A stretch of 64,000 nt of DNA from Methyloligella halotolerans (GTDB taxonomy: Bacteria > Pseudomonadota > Alphaproteobacteria > Rhizobiales > Methyloligellaceae). Of this stretch, positions 54,549 to 62,300 are shown in pieces; the first letter of the stretch is position 1; each line of letters opens with the position of its first letter. Made by a program: the position numbers and the translations under genes. The notes under the pieces are model-generated. The model did no database searches. It saw nothing but the letters and a program-made list of their open reading frames with translations, and had not been told where the DNA came from. The stretch spans positions 1 through 64,000 of the forward strand of contig NZ_MASI01000010.1 in NCBI RefSeq assembly GCF_001708935.1, in the 5' to 3' direction.

Positions 54549-55562
54549 ATGAATAACGCGCCTGCCTCCCGCGAGCTCTCCGACGCCGAGAAGAAGCGGC
54601 TCGAACGGGTGGGCAACAGGCGAGGGCGGAACCGACCGTCCAAGGTGCCCGCACGGCTTGCACGCACCAGCGCCTTCGCTCCGAAGCGCCGCGGTCTGAT
54701 CACCGATTCATCCTTCGAGCGTCTCTACATCGTGCGCGGTCATTCCGTGGTGCGGGTGAGCGGCCGCGAGCTCGGCTCCCAGCACAGGGATGCGCTCTAT
54801 GCCGTGTTCCGGCTGGGCCACGAGAGCGAGACGGTCAGGGATCCCTCCGCGACCCTGGGCTTGCGGAACTATATGAAGGTGGAGACCAGCTGGCGGGAGC
54901 TCCTCAAATGCATGGGGCTCACCCAGCATGTGAACAATGTTGCCGCCCTCCACTATACCTTCGAGGACATCAAGAAGGTGGTGGTGACGATCTATGAGGG
55001 GGACGAACAGCGCCTGCTGGAGAAGTTCCGCCAAGGCAAGCTGCCGAAGGATGGCGGCAAGATGGGCAACATGCTCCACGACGTGGAGTGGACGGGCCTC
55101 GGTCTCGACGACCGGGTCTGCGTCTATTACGGCGAGTGGAGTGCTGCCATGGTGGTGTCGGCGAAGCTGGTGAGCCTCAATGCCGACGTGCAGTTCGCCC
55201 TTGGCTCCGACTACGCAAAATCCTTCTGGCCCTACATCGACAGTTTCCAGAAGCACAGCTGGGTCGATGAAGACCGTCTGGCCGAGCTCGTGGGTCGGGA
55301 TCTCTGGGGGCCGCATGAGAGCGCGGAAACCCGTCGCGACTTCCGGAGCAAGTGTCGCAAAGCCCTCGACGACATGGTCAAGGCCGGTGGCTTGCGATCA
55401 TGGAGAGCCGAGATCAAAGGCGACGGCCGCCGTAAGTCCCGGCGTTATCATTATGAGCACGGACTTGATCCGCAGCTTGAGTTGCCAATCGCGCCGGAAA
55501 AGATCCTCGAGATGGAGGAGACAACTAAGGAGCGAACCGCAAAGGTAGCGGCCGCTCCTTAG
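54549..55562 (+). CDS. Iteron-type replication initiator (Rep/TrfA-like)
   Basis: A 337-residue protein from the ATG at 54549. A basic N-terminus (KKRLERVGNRRGRNRPSK) is followed by two domains reminiscent of the tandem winged helices of plasmid initiators such as TrfA. The first has VRVSGRELGSQHRDALYAVF and KVETSWRELLKCMGLTQHV; the second has MVVSAKLVSLNADVQFALGS, YAKSFWPYIDSFQKHSWVDE and FRSKCRKALDDMVKAGGL. The nine iterons and DnaA box directly upstream make the role convincing. The upstream open frame (from 54357) overlaps the iterons and is not coding. Confidence 0.88.
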   Translation: MNNAPASRELSDAEKKRLERVGNRRGRNRPSKVPARLARTSAFAPKRRGLITDSSFERLYIVRGHSVVRVSGRELGSQHRDALYAVFRLGHESETVRDPSATLGLRNYMKVETSWRELLKCMGLTQHVNNVAALHYTFEDIKKVVVTIYEGDEQRLLEKFRQGKLPKDGGKMGNMLHDVEWTGLGLDDRVCVYYGEWSAAMVVSAKLVSLNADVQFALGSDYAKSFWPYIDSFQKHSWVDEDRLAELVGRDLWGPHESAETRRDFRSKCRKALDDMVKAGGLRSWRAEIKGDGRRKSRRYHYEHGLDPQLELPIAPEKILEMEETTKERTAKVAAAP

Positions 55563-55572
55563 TTAATTGAGA

Positions 55573-56778
55573 TCAGAGATCCGTGACCCGCTGAGGTTCT
55601 GCCGAAGCAAGAGCTGCAGCTCGTACCGGTTTCGGCGGGTAGATCCAGATTGTGTTGATCTCCTGCTTTAACTTCTTCGCCTCGGCGCCAACGAGTTCCA
55701 CATGTCGGTCCCAGCCGCGGGTGAGTAAGGCACCAGCGGTCCCAAGATCCAAGCAAGTGACGTAGGCCTCTTGGTGGTAGGGCATGAGAGGCTCTCCCAG
55801 AAGGTCGGCCACTGCATTGTGACCGGCAAACGCCCCCATGCGGGTCGCGTGCTGGCAGGACATCAGCGCATAGTTGCCCTTGTCATCACAGGCTGCTTTT
55901 GCAGCATCGCCCGTAGCGTAGACACCTGGAACACCTTCAACGCGAAGCTCGCGGTCAACAAGCAAGCGCCCTAGATTGTCACGCTCACCGGGAACTTGCG
56001 CGGTCAGCGGTGCGGCGCGCATGCCTGCCGCCCAGATGACTGTCGAGCTCTCTATGCGCTCACCGCTGGTGAGGGTCGCTCCGCCGGCGTCGACCGAGGC
56101 AATGCCAACCCCCACACGGGCCTCGACACCAAGTTCGCGAAGCGCGTGCTCGATGATGGGGCGCGGACCTGGTCCCATATCAGGAGCCACGGCTTCGTTG
56201 CGGTCTACGATGACGACTTGGATGTCCGCATCGTCGCCGAACAATTGCCGAAGGCGAGCCGGCATTTCGGTTGCGACTTCAAGCCCCGTAAAGCCGGCGC
56301 CCGCAACGACGATGGTGTTACGCCGCTTCGACTCCGGTTGATCGGCCAAAGCTTTAAGGTGACGGTCGAGCGCAACAGCCTCGTCGAGCTGGTCGACGCT
56401 GAACGTGTGTTCGGCCACTCCCGGAATGTCAGGCCGAAACAGCCGGCTGCCCGTGGCGATAATTAGCCGATCGTAGTTCAGGGAGCGCTCCTCGCCGGAT
56501 GGCGATTGCACCAGGACGGTTCGCGCCACTGTATCGATGCCCTTGGCGCTGCCTTCCACATACGTGACATCGATGGCGCTGAGGACGTCGTGCAGAGGCG
56601 CCGCCATCACTTCGGGATTCGGTTCGTATAGTCGTGGGCGGACGGCAAGGTGCGGAACGGGCGAGATGAGCACGATCTCAAGCTCATCAGGCTTGACGCC
56701 CTTTATGTCGCGCAGGCGTGCGGAAGAAAGTGCCGCGTACATGCCGGCAAACCCGGCACCGATGATTGCGATTCGCAT
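55573..56778 (-). CDS. NAD(P)/FAD-dependent oxidoreductase (NDH-2-like)
   Basis: A 401-residue pyridine nucleotide-disulfide-fold flavoprotein. The FAD site is AIIGAGFAGMYAALSSARL and the NAD site VVAGAGFTGLEVATEMPARL. The second FAD motif is VYATGDAAKAACDDKGNY, followed by SCQHATRMGAFAGHNAV. There is no redox CxxC. This layout resembles type II NADH dehydrogenases and related carotenoid- or sulfide-quinone enzymes. Membrane association is not obvious. It is cargo on the element, downstream of a hydrolase and an AraC regulator on the same strand. Confidence 0.88.
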   Translation of the reverse strand: MRIAIIGAGFAGMYAALSSARLRDIKGVKPDELEIVLISPVPHLAVRPRLYEPNPEVMAAPLHDVLSAIDVTYVEGSAKGIDTVARTVLVQSPSGEERSLNYDRLIIATGSRLFRPDIPGVAEHTFSVDQLDEAVALDRHLKALADQPESKRRNTIVVAGAGFTGLEVATEMPARLRQLFGDDADIQVVIVDRNEAVAPDMGPGPRPIIEHALRELGVEARVGVGIASVDAGGATLTSGERIESSTVIWAAGMRAAPLTAQVPGERDNLGRLLVDRELRVEGVPGVYATGDAAKAACDDKGNYALMSCQHATRMGAFAGHNAVADLLGEPLMPYHQEAYVTCLDLGTAGALLTRGWDRHVELVGAEAKKLKQEINTIWIYPPKPVRAAALASAEPQRVTDL

Positions 56779-56852
56779 GAGAGAAGTTCCTCTAGAATGC
56801 TGGCTAACTGAGGCGGTGGTCGCCGCCGGGACTGGGGTGTGACGAGGGGCCG

Positions 56853-57683
56853 TCAGGCTCTGACGAACTCAAGCAGGTCGCTATTGATGGACTGGGCATG
56901 GGTGGTGGCCATGCCGTGCGGGAAACCTTGGTAGATCTTCAAGGTGCGGTTTCTCAGGAGGGTCTCAGCCACCGGAGCCGAGGCGACGAGTGGGACGATC
57001 TGGTCGTCGTCGCCATGCATCAGCAGTGTCGGTGCCTCGATGAGTTTCAGGTCGTCCGTAAAGTCCGTTTCGGAGAAGGCCTTGATTCCCAGATAGTGGG
57101 CGTTGGCTGCGCCGGTCATCGCTTGCCGCCACCAGTTCCAAATAACCGGTTGTGACCGCTCAGTTCCCGGACGATTGAAGCCGTAGAAGGGACCGCTCGC
57201 GAAATCGAGGTAGAAACTCGATCGGTTTGCGGCCAGCTCCTTGCGGAGGCCATTGAAGACTTCGATAGGCAGGCCCTCGGGGTTCGCCGGTGTCTTGAGC
57301 ATGAGAGGGGGTACTGCGCCAATGAGCACGAGTTTCGCCACGCGATCTTTTCCATGGCGGGCGACATAACGGGTCGCCTCACCGCCACCCGTCGAATGGC
57401 CGATGTGAATAGCATCACGAAGATCCAGGTGGTCGACCACAGCTGCGACGTCCGTCGCGTAGTGGTCCATGTCGTGGCCATCGCTGACTTGGCTGGACCG
57501 GCCGTGACCGCGACGGTCGTGCGCGACCACACGGTAGCCCTTCTCAAGAAAGAAGAGCATCTGGTTATCCCAGTCGTCCGCGCTCAGTGGCCAACCATGG
57601 TGAAATACGATTGGCTGAGCTGTCTTAGGGCCCCAATCTTTGTAAAAGATCTGGACGCCATCTTGAGTGTTGATTGTTGGCAT
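56853..57683 (-). CDS. Alpha/beta hydrolase (non-haem chloroperoxidase/arylesterase family)
   Basis: A 276-residue cytoplasmic hydrolase. FHHGWPLSADDWDNQMLFF is the oxyanion-loop segment of this family. The nucleophile is in HIGHSTGGGEATRYVARHG, the acid in LMHGDDDQIVPL and the histidine in YQGFPHGMATTHA. AAGGAG lies upstream of the ATG at 57683. A 54-residue upstream extension is open but lacks support. Family members act as esterases, lactonases or perhydrolases; the substrate is unknown. Probably regulated by the AraC gene upstream. Confidence 0.92.
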   Translation of the reverse strand: MPTINTQDGVQIFYKDWGPKTAQPIVFHHGWPLSADDWDNQMLFFLEKGYRVVAHDRRGHGRSSQVSDGHDMDHYATDVAAVVDHLDLRDAIHIGHSTGGGEATRYVARHGKDRVAKLVLIGAVPPLMLKTPANPEGLPIEVFNGLRKELAANRSSFYLDFASGPFYGFNRPGTERSQPVIWNWWRQAMTGAANAHYLGIKAFSETDFTDDLKLIEAPTLLMHGDDDQIVPLVASAPVAETLLRNRTLKIYQGFPHGMATTHAQSINSDLLEFVRA

Positions 57684-57944
57684 GTTGCCGCTCCTTTCGA
57701 TCGAGCATCGGGAGGTTTCAGTGCTTCCTCCCAACACCGATGCGGCGGCGACAGCTGTAGCCATTGCATATGCGAACACGTTGGAGAGGATTTCTCGCCA
57801 AGCCTCTCCGAGAAATTGATTGATCAGGTGTTTCGCGTTCATCAACTGACTCCGTCGATCATCGGCGTGGGTACAGTCGATGATCTAGCGAGGCCCGTTT
57901 GACGCTGCGCCAGCGGAATTGCTCGGTTGAAGCGGAATTGCGGC

Positions 57945-58841
57945 CTATGAAGCGCCGCGTCGCCAGTCGGTCGGTGAAACACCCGTTAGCCGCTTGAATG
58001 CGGCCGCGAAAGCCGTCTGGGAGCCATAGCCCAGTTCCAGTGCAATCGAGAGCACGGACATCGATGGATCACGAAGCATAGCCATGGCTCGCTCCAACCG
58101 GTGTTGTCGTAGCCAGGCATGGGGCGACAATCCGGTACTCGCCTTGAAGGCACGACAGAAATGAAAGCGGGAAAGTCTGGCTTCCGCGGCTAAGGCGGCA
58201 AGAGAAACATCCGTCTCGCTCTCTGACCTCAGGCGGTCGATGGAGCGGCGAAGCACGTGTGGCGGCAGGCCTCCCGAGTGCAGGTGGGAAACCTCTGGAA
58301 TGCCGGTGTGTGCGGACAGGACGCGTGTTGCCAAAAGCTCCGTCAGTTGCTGACGAAACAGAGAATCCAGCGCTGCGCTTCCGTCGAGGGCCTCAGTGGC
58401 AGTGGCAAGCAGCCGTGAGGTGATCGGATCAGGATGGCCCGTTCTTTCCAGAAGCAGAGCTTGAGCGGCTTTATCCGCCTCGGTCGCAATACGAGTGAGA
58501 GTCTCCTGGGGAAGGTAGAGCTGCACAACGTCGACATTACCCGATATGTCCCACCGAGCACTCGACCCGGCGGGGATTATCGTCACAGCCCCCGGCCGAG
58601 CCATACCCGATGATGTGTGTTTGCCCGATCGCCGTTCCAAACGTTGCGATGTACCGATATACGTCATGACCACGTGATCGATCATCGGCTCTACGACATC
58701 GTGGAGCTCTCCGTGGTTCCAGCGTGCAATCGACCCGGATGACGGATCGATACCTGAAGCAATGCGAAGAGGAGCGGTTTTGAGAACCCGTGCCATTTCC
58801 TGATCTGCAGGACGGCGATCGCCTGACTCGTGGTCATCCAC
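57945..58841 (-). CDS. AraC family transcriptional regulator
   Basis: A 298-residue regulator with a cupin-like N-terminal sensor part and a C-terminal AraC domain. The two helix-turn-helix units are SLAALAAEARLSRFHFCRAF and VLSIALELGYGSQTAFAAAF, with GLSPHAWLRQHRLERAMAML between them. It precedes the hydrolase gene by 261 bases on the same strand and likely controls it. The intergenic stretch holds no gene. Confidence 0.92.
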   Translation of the reverse strand: MDDHESGDRRPADQEMARVLKTAPLRIASGIDPSSGSIARWNHGELHDVVEPMIDHVVMTYIGTSQRLERRSGKHTSSGMARPGAVTIIPAGSSARWDISGNVDVVQLYLPQETLTRIATEADKAAQALLLERTGHPDPITSRLLATATEALDGSAALDSLFRQQLTELLATRVLSAHTGIPEVSHLHSGGLPPHVLRRSIDRLRSESETDVSLAALAAEARLSRFHFCRAFKASTGLSPHAWLRQHRLERAMAMLRDPSMSVLSIALELGYGSQTAFAAAFKRLTGVSPTDWRRGAS

Positions 58842-58916
58842 GCTAACAGTCTCCGCTGGGAGTTCTTACCTACGGGCAAGGGTGTTATCGTCGATCATAT
58901 CTTCCCGTGGGAAGAG

Positions 58917-59588
58917 TCAATACTTGAATTCTCGCGTCGATAACCAGCGAAATTCTGTCGCTCCGGGATAGTCGTGTCGCCAGATCATCCAGCAATAGCG
59001 CTGTTTGGCGATCGACGTGGTCGCCCGGCCTGGATCCCCGTAGGACCAGCAGGCACATTCGTCGAGGGCGTATATAACCGCAGGCGGATTTCCCACGTAG
59101 AAGTCATGTCGGATGGGATGGCACAGGCCGCTCAGATTCATCAGCATGGCTACCTTGCCTCCGGTCTCTTTGGTCAGACGCAAAGCATGCCGCACGAACG
59201 CATCGGCCAATCCACGACCATAGGGGGGATTGGTGACGATGTGCTTGGCGAGCGGTCGCCGCTCGCCAAGGAAGTCGCGGTCCGCTTCACCGAAGCCATA
59301 ATCGACGAGATCGGTGGACACCACGTCGTGGCCGTTCTCAAGAAGCACTTTGGCAATATGGCCTTCACCACAGGCGGGCTCCCAGATACTTCCGTCGAAC
59401 TCTTCTGCGGAGAGTAGCGCGCGGGTGGCCTTTGGGGGTGTCGGATAAAACTCGTACGCGGCGCGCTTGGGATGGATCCGCGGTCCCATGCGAAAGGCGT
59501 GGGCGGTTTCCGTAACGATCTCGTTGGGATTTAAGAGTCGTGCCGGTCTCCGGAACGCGTTTGTCGAGGGATGGAGTAGGAGCATCAT
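58917..59588 (-). CDS. Class I SAM-dependent DNA methyltransferase (N6-adenine type)
   Basis: A 223-residue methyltransferase. After a 50-residue N-terminal part, YPTPPKATRALLSAEEF leads into motif I SIWEPACGEGHIAKVLLENG. Motif IV is HIVTNPPYGRG, as in N6-adenine and some phage methyltransferases. No restriction gene is adjacent, so it may modify the element DNA to escape host restriction or act as an orphan regulator. Its start ATG overlaps the stop of a 55-residue gene (ATGA at 59585-59588), so it is the last gene of a coupled trio. Confidence 0.88.
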   Translation of the reverse strand: MMLLLHPSTNAFRRPARLLNPNEIVTETAHAFRMGPRIHPKRAAYEFYPTPPKATRALLSAEEFDGSIWEPACGEGHIAKVLLENGHDVVSTDLVDYGFGEADRDFLGERRPLAKHIVTNPPYGRGLADAFVRHALRLTKETGGKVAMLMNLSGLCHPIRHDFYVGNPPAVIYALDECACWSYGDPGRATTSIAKQRYCWMIWRHDYPGATEFRWLSTREFKY

Positions 59589-59752
59589 CGATCGCAGCTT
59601 TCGTTAGCGTCCCACGTGTAGGCGGGATTGTTGTTGTAGTGCTCGGCGAACAGCGCCTCTGCGAGATCGTCGAACTGATGGGGCGTCAGTCCGGGGTGGG
59701 TCTCCCCGAACTGACCGCGCAGGAATGCGCGGTCGTTCGCGGAGAGGTCCAT
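59585..59752 (-). CDS. Small protein (55 residues), coupled to methyltransferase
   Basis: A short gene with ATG at 59752 and TGA at 59587-59585. The product starts MDLSANDRAFLRGQFGETH and ends TWDANESCDR; it is acidic and contains FDDLAEALFAEHYNN, probably helical. Its start shares one base with the stop of the preceding gene (TAATG), and its stop overlaps the methyltransferase start. Such tight packing supports translation. No family recognised. Confidence 0.7.
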   Translation of the reverse strand: MDLSANDRAFLRGQFGETHPGLTPHQFDDLAEALFAEHYNNNPAYTWDANESCDR

Positions 59753-59976
59753 TAGGCCGCTCCTCCTTTTGTGGACTCGGCCTTCTCCTTGCGAATGCGG
59801 ATGACAAGGCGTCCGTCATTGCTGGTCGGCACGAAGTCGAGACTGAGGTTCAGACCTTGCCCGTCCTCATGGATCCAGGCGGCGCCGATCTTGGTCCAGA
59901 AGGCGTTCTTGCCCTCGCCGCGCACGTGGCAAATGTCGTGCGTAGGTGTGCGGTTGGTGGTTTGCTGATTGGCCAT
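59752..59976 (-). CDS. Small protein (74 residues) of unknown function
   Basis: A 74-residue product from the ATG at 59976 (MANQQTTNRTPTHDICHVRG). A beta-rich pattern (NAFWTKIGAAWIHEDGQGLN, DGRLVIRIRKE) recalls small single-domain proteins common on alphaproteobacterial plasmids, but I cannot name the family. First of a three-gene coupled unit with the 55-residue protein and the methyltransferase; GGAGATAG lies before the start. Confidence 0.7.
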   Translation of the reverse strand: MANQQTTNRTPTHDICHVRGEGKNAFWTKIGAAWIHEDGQGLNLSLDFVPTSNDGRLVIRIRKEKAESTKGGAA

Positions 59977-60311
59977 GGTGGCTATCTCCTGTTTGGTTGA
60001 AGGCCACACCCGTTGCGGCCTGTCGGCGGTCAGAAGAGCCATCGGCTGGGACGGGATCGCCATAGGGGAGGGGCATCGCCCGGCTGCACGTGGCATATGC
60101 CGAGGAAGTCGGGGAAACCCCTTGGCGAGACCGTACCGTGGCTCACACCGCCCGACCTTCCTTGGCCGCAGAGGAGGGGAGCCCATCGGACGCAGGAGAT
60201 ATCCAAAGGAGGAGAAGTCAGCACCAGCCTGGCTGAGCCGGTGCATCGGGTTGTGCTCTCACGCGATGCAACGCATAAAGGTTGGCTTGTGCGTCAGAGC
60301 CGGGGGACGGG
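59977..60311. other. Intergenic region between divergent element genes
   Basis: About 335 bases upstream of both the methyltransferase trio (minus) and the unknown gene at 60312 (plus). Several short frames are open, none convincing. An AAAGGAGGAG-like purine run at about 60197-60211 has no good start codon after it. I see no RNA gene I can defend. Confidence 0.35.
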
Positions 60312-61157
60312 ATGGGCTGGGAGCATATATTGAGGCGCGCAGCGTGGAATGTTGGCTACGCTGTTGGCAGCAAGATTGGTGAGACGGTCACGCGATCCCG
60401 GTCGCAATCGGAGCCACCACGAACGATGCGCCGGGTGCAGACCGCACCCGAAAATCGCGAATCAGAGACGGTCCGCTTTTCGGCGGAGCAGGCGAGGTTG
60501 GCCAACGAGTTATCGATGCGGTTGACCATCTGGGGCAAGGCAAATCCTGAAGTGCTTTTTCGAGAATACCTCTCTGTTGCCATGGTCAACGACCCAGAGC
60601 TGAGGAATAAGAGCGAAGAGTTCCTATCCAGGGTGTACGAACGCGCGTCGGCGGATCGGATGAAGCCAATCATCCAAGAACTCCTGGTCGCTCTCAACGC
60701 TTTACGACGGACCAAGCCTGATGTGTTTCAGCAGATGATCGCGGTCCTCGTGAAGAGTTATCCGGTACTTGGCAGTTCTCTTCCGGGCAGAGAGTACAAC
60801 CCAAAATGGGAGACGCAGCGCCACGCAGAGCACAAGTCCAATTTGATGTTGCTCGTTTCGCGTTGTCCGGTGCTCTTCGCCGAAGCCTACTTCGAGCTCG
60901 TGCGTCGCTTTATGCCCGAGCTGAACGATGCCTCATCCAACGACCAACTGCGGCATTTCGAGCGGTTAGCCTCCAAACAAGAAAACTGGAGATCACTCCG
61001 CGAAACTGTTTACGAAGGACTAAACAGCTGGATCAGACAGGATCCAAAGGGCTGCAGGCAGTTCCGTCGTGAGGTCGAGTTCATGAGGCTGAGCGTATGT
61101 GCGGCTGAGGAAGCGGGAAGGCGCGAGAAACGTCCACGCTGGGTCAGCGATCGCTGA
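60312..61157 (+). CDS. Unknown helical protein of the mobile element
   Basis: About 281 residues from the ATG at 60312 (MGWEHILRRAAWNVGYAVGS). A short amphipathic N-terminus and a basic linker (TRSRSQSEPPRTMRR) lead into an all-helical part (FSAEQARLANELSMRLTIWG, ELLVALNALRRTKPDVFQQM, RCPVLFAEAYFELVRRFMPE). No catalytic motif, zinc site or membrane helix is evident. The frame is open ten codons further upstream. Function unknown. It lies in the cargo region with two small genes downstream on the same strand. Confidence 0.65.
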   Translation: MGWEHILRRAAWNVGYAVGSKIGETVTRSRSQSEPPRTMRRVQTAPENRESETVRFSAEQARLANELSMRLTIWGKANPEVLFREYLSVAMVNDPELRNKSEEFLSRVYERASADRMKPIIQELLVALNALRRTKPDVFQQMIAVLVKSYPVLGSSLPGREYNPKWETQRHAEHKSNLMLLVSRCPVLFAEAYFELVRRFMPELNDASSNDQLRHFERLASKQENWRSLRETVYEGLNSWIRQDPKGCRQFRREVEFMRLSVCAAEEAGRREKRPRWVSDR

Positions 61158-61189
61158 CCTTGGGTCGTTCTGTAAATCGGTGATCCGCG

Positions 61190-61408
61190 ATGAGCGACTA
61201 TCATTGGCCATGCCACGTATCTCAGGACGAAGACGGTACCGGCAAAACCCAAGAAGAAGCCGGGGCCCGCGCCCGCCAGGCTCTTCAGTACTTCCTTCTC
61301 TCCAGCGACGAGGAAGCGCTTTTGGCAATCGGCGTTTATCAGCATGGCGATACCGAGAGCGCCCTAACGGGCGAAATGATCCGCCTGAAGGTGGACCTGC
61401 CCGATTAG
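61190..61408 (+). CDS. Small protein of unknown function (72 residues)
   Basis: A 72-residue acidic product (MSDYHWPCHVSQDEDGTG, TQEEAGARARQALQYFLLSS). It is 32 bases after the preceding gene on the same strand. No ribosome site is strong, and no family is recognised. Kept because of its position and protein-like composition. Confidence 0.4.
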   Translation: MSDYHWPCHVSQDEDGTGKTQEEAGARARQALQYFLLSSDEEALLAIGVYQHGDTESALTGEMIRLKVDLPD

Positions 61409-61466
61409 CAGCTCTCACCTGCCGATCCCGCTTGACCGTGTTCCTATTTTGTTCTGATCTCTCGCC

Positions 61467-61661
61467 ATGCAAGAGGGGCAGGAATTCACCTTCCGGATCG
61501 AGGTTCTGGAGGATCATGGCTGGTCGGTCGAGGACGTCATGGCAGGGGCCGACCAGTTGCTCGTCGCCTACGCCGCCTTCCATGAGACGGTGAAGCAGAG
61601 ACCGGGGAGGCGGGTCGTGCCCTGTCAGCGGGCGCGCATTATTGCAAAGAGTTGGGAATAG
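61467..61661 (+). CDS. Small protein of unknown function (64 residues)
   Basis: A 64-residue product (MQEGQEFTFRIEVLEDHGWS, then VEDVMAGADQLLVAYAAFHE). The pattern of a short beta strand and a helix is plausible for a small domain. It follows the previous small gene by 58 bases. Coding status is uncertain and function unknown. Confidence 0.4.
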   Translation: MQEGQEFTFRIEVLEDHGWSVEDVMAGADQLLVAYAAFHETVKQRPGRRVVPCQRARIIAKSWE

Positions 61662-61840
61662 CGGGTCCGGGGCAGCAGCCGCCATGAGGATGGAGGGGCC
61701 ATCCGGTCTATTCGGCGGCGTCCCACCGAAGAGGACGTGGTATTTGACTGCGCCCGGCGCGGCGCAGCTACCGCCTTATTCGCCAACTGAATGGTGGCCC
61801 GTGACGATTTTAGGCTGAGACCATTTCAACCACAAGATGC

Positions 61841-62215
61841 CTAATCGCTAGGCACCTTTGTTTTACGCAGCCTCGCTAACAGCGGGTCAGCGTCTTTTCG
61901 CGGTAGCTTGATCGACGTTTGTGGCAGTGGAGCAGGCGGGGATACACACGTAAGAAGTCGATCAATCGTATCGAGCGCCTGCTGCAGCGCGTGCAGCGTG
62001 CGCGGCGCATCCGCATCGAGCGCCAGATTGAACGCCCGGTCGATATCCGGCTGACACTGCGGCGGCATAGTTCCGGTGACTTCGCGGATGAAGTCCATCG
62101 TGTCGGAGACGACAGCGAGGCATTGCCGACGCAGCAATTCGTACGGTGAGCGCGACGCCATGCGGGCCAGAGCCTCAATCTGCTCGTCCAGCTCCCGGCG
62201 TCGCTCTGCAATCAT
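61841..62215 (-). CDS. Unknown protein with helical hairpin character
   Basis: About 124 residues from the ATG at 62215 (MIAERRRELDEQIEALARMA). The first half is a coiled-coil-like helix with two cysteines further on (RRQCLAVVSDT, QCQPDIDRA), and the end is basic and proline-containing. An open extension to 62383 exists but crosses a region that looks like upstream DNA of the next gene. Divergent from the tail-collar-like gene. Function unknown. Confidence 0.5.
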   Translation of the reverse strand: MIAERRRELDEQIEALARMASRSPYELLRRQCLAVVSDTMDFIREVTGTMPPQCQPDIDRAFNLALDADAPRTLHALQQALDTIDRLLTCVSPPAPLPQTSIKLPRKDADPLLARLRKTKVPSD

Positions 62216-62300
62216 GCGTTCAGGATAGCACAAGAATTGCGCAGCGCAGTTGAGGGCGGCTGAGCAACCTGCGAAAGTTACCCGTAAGCAAATCAAAACA

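Noticed and set aside
57684-57845. N-terminal extension of the chloroperoxidase-like hydrolase
   Set aside because: The ATG at 57683 has AAGGAG at good spacing and gives the normal family length.
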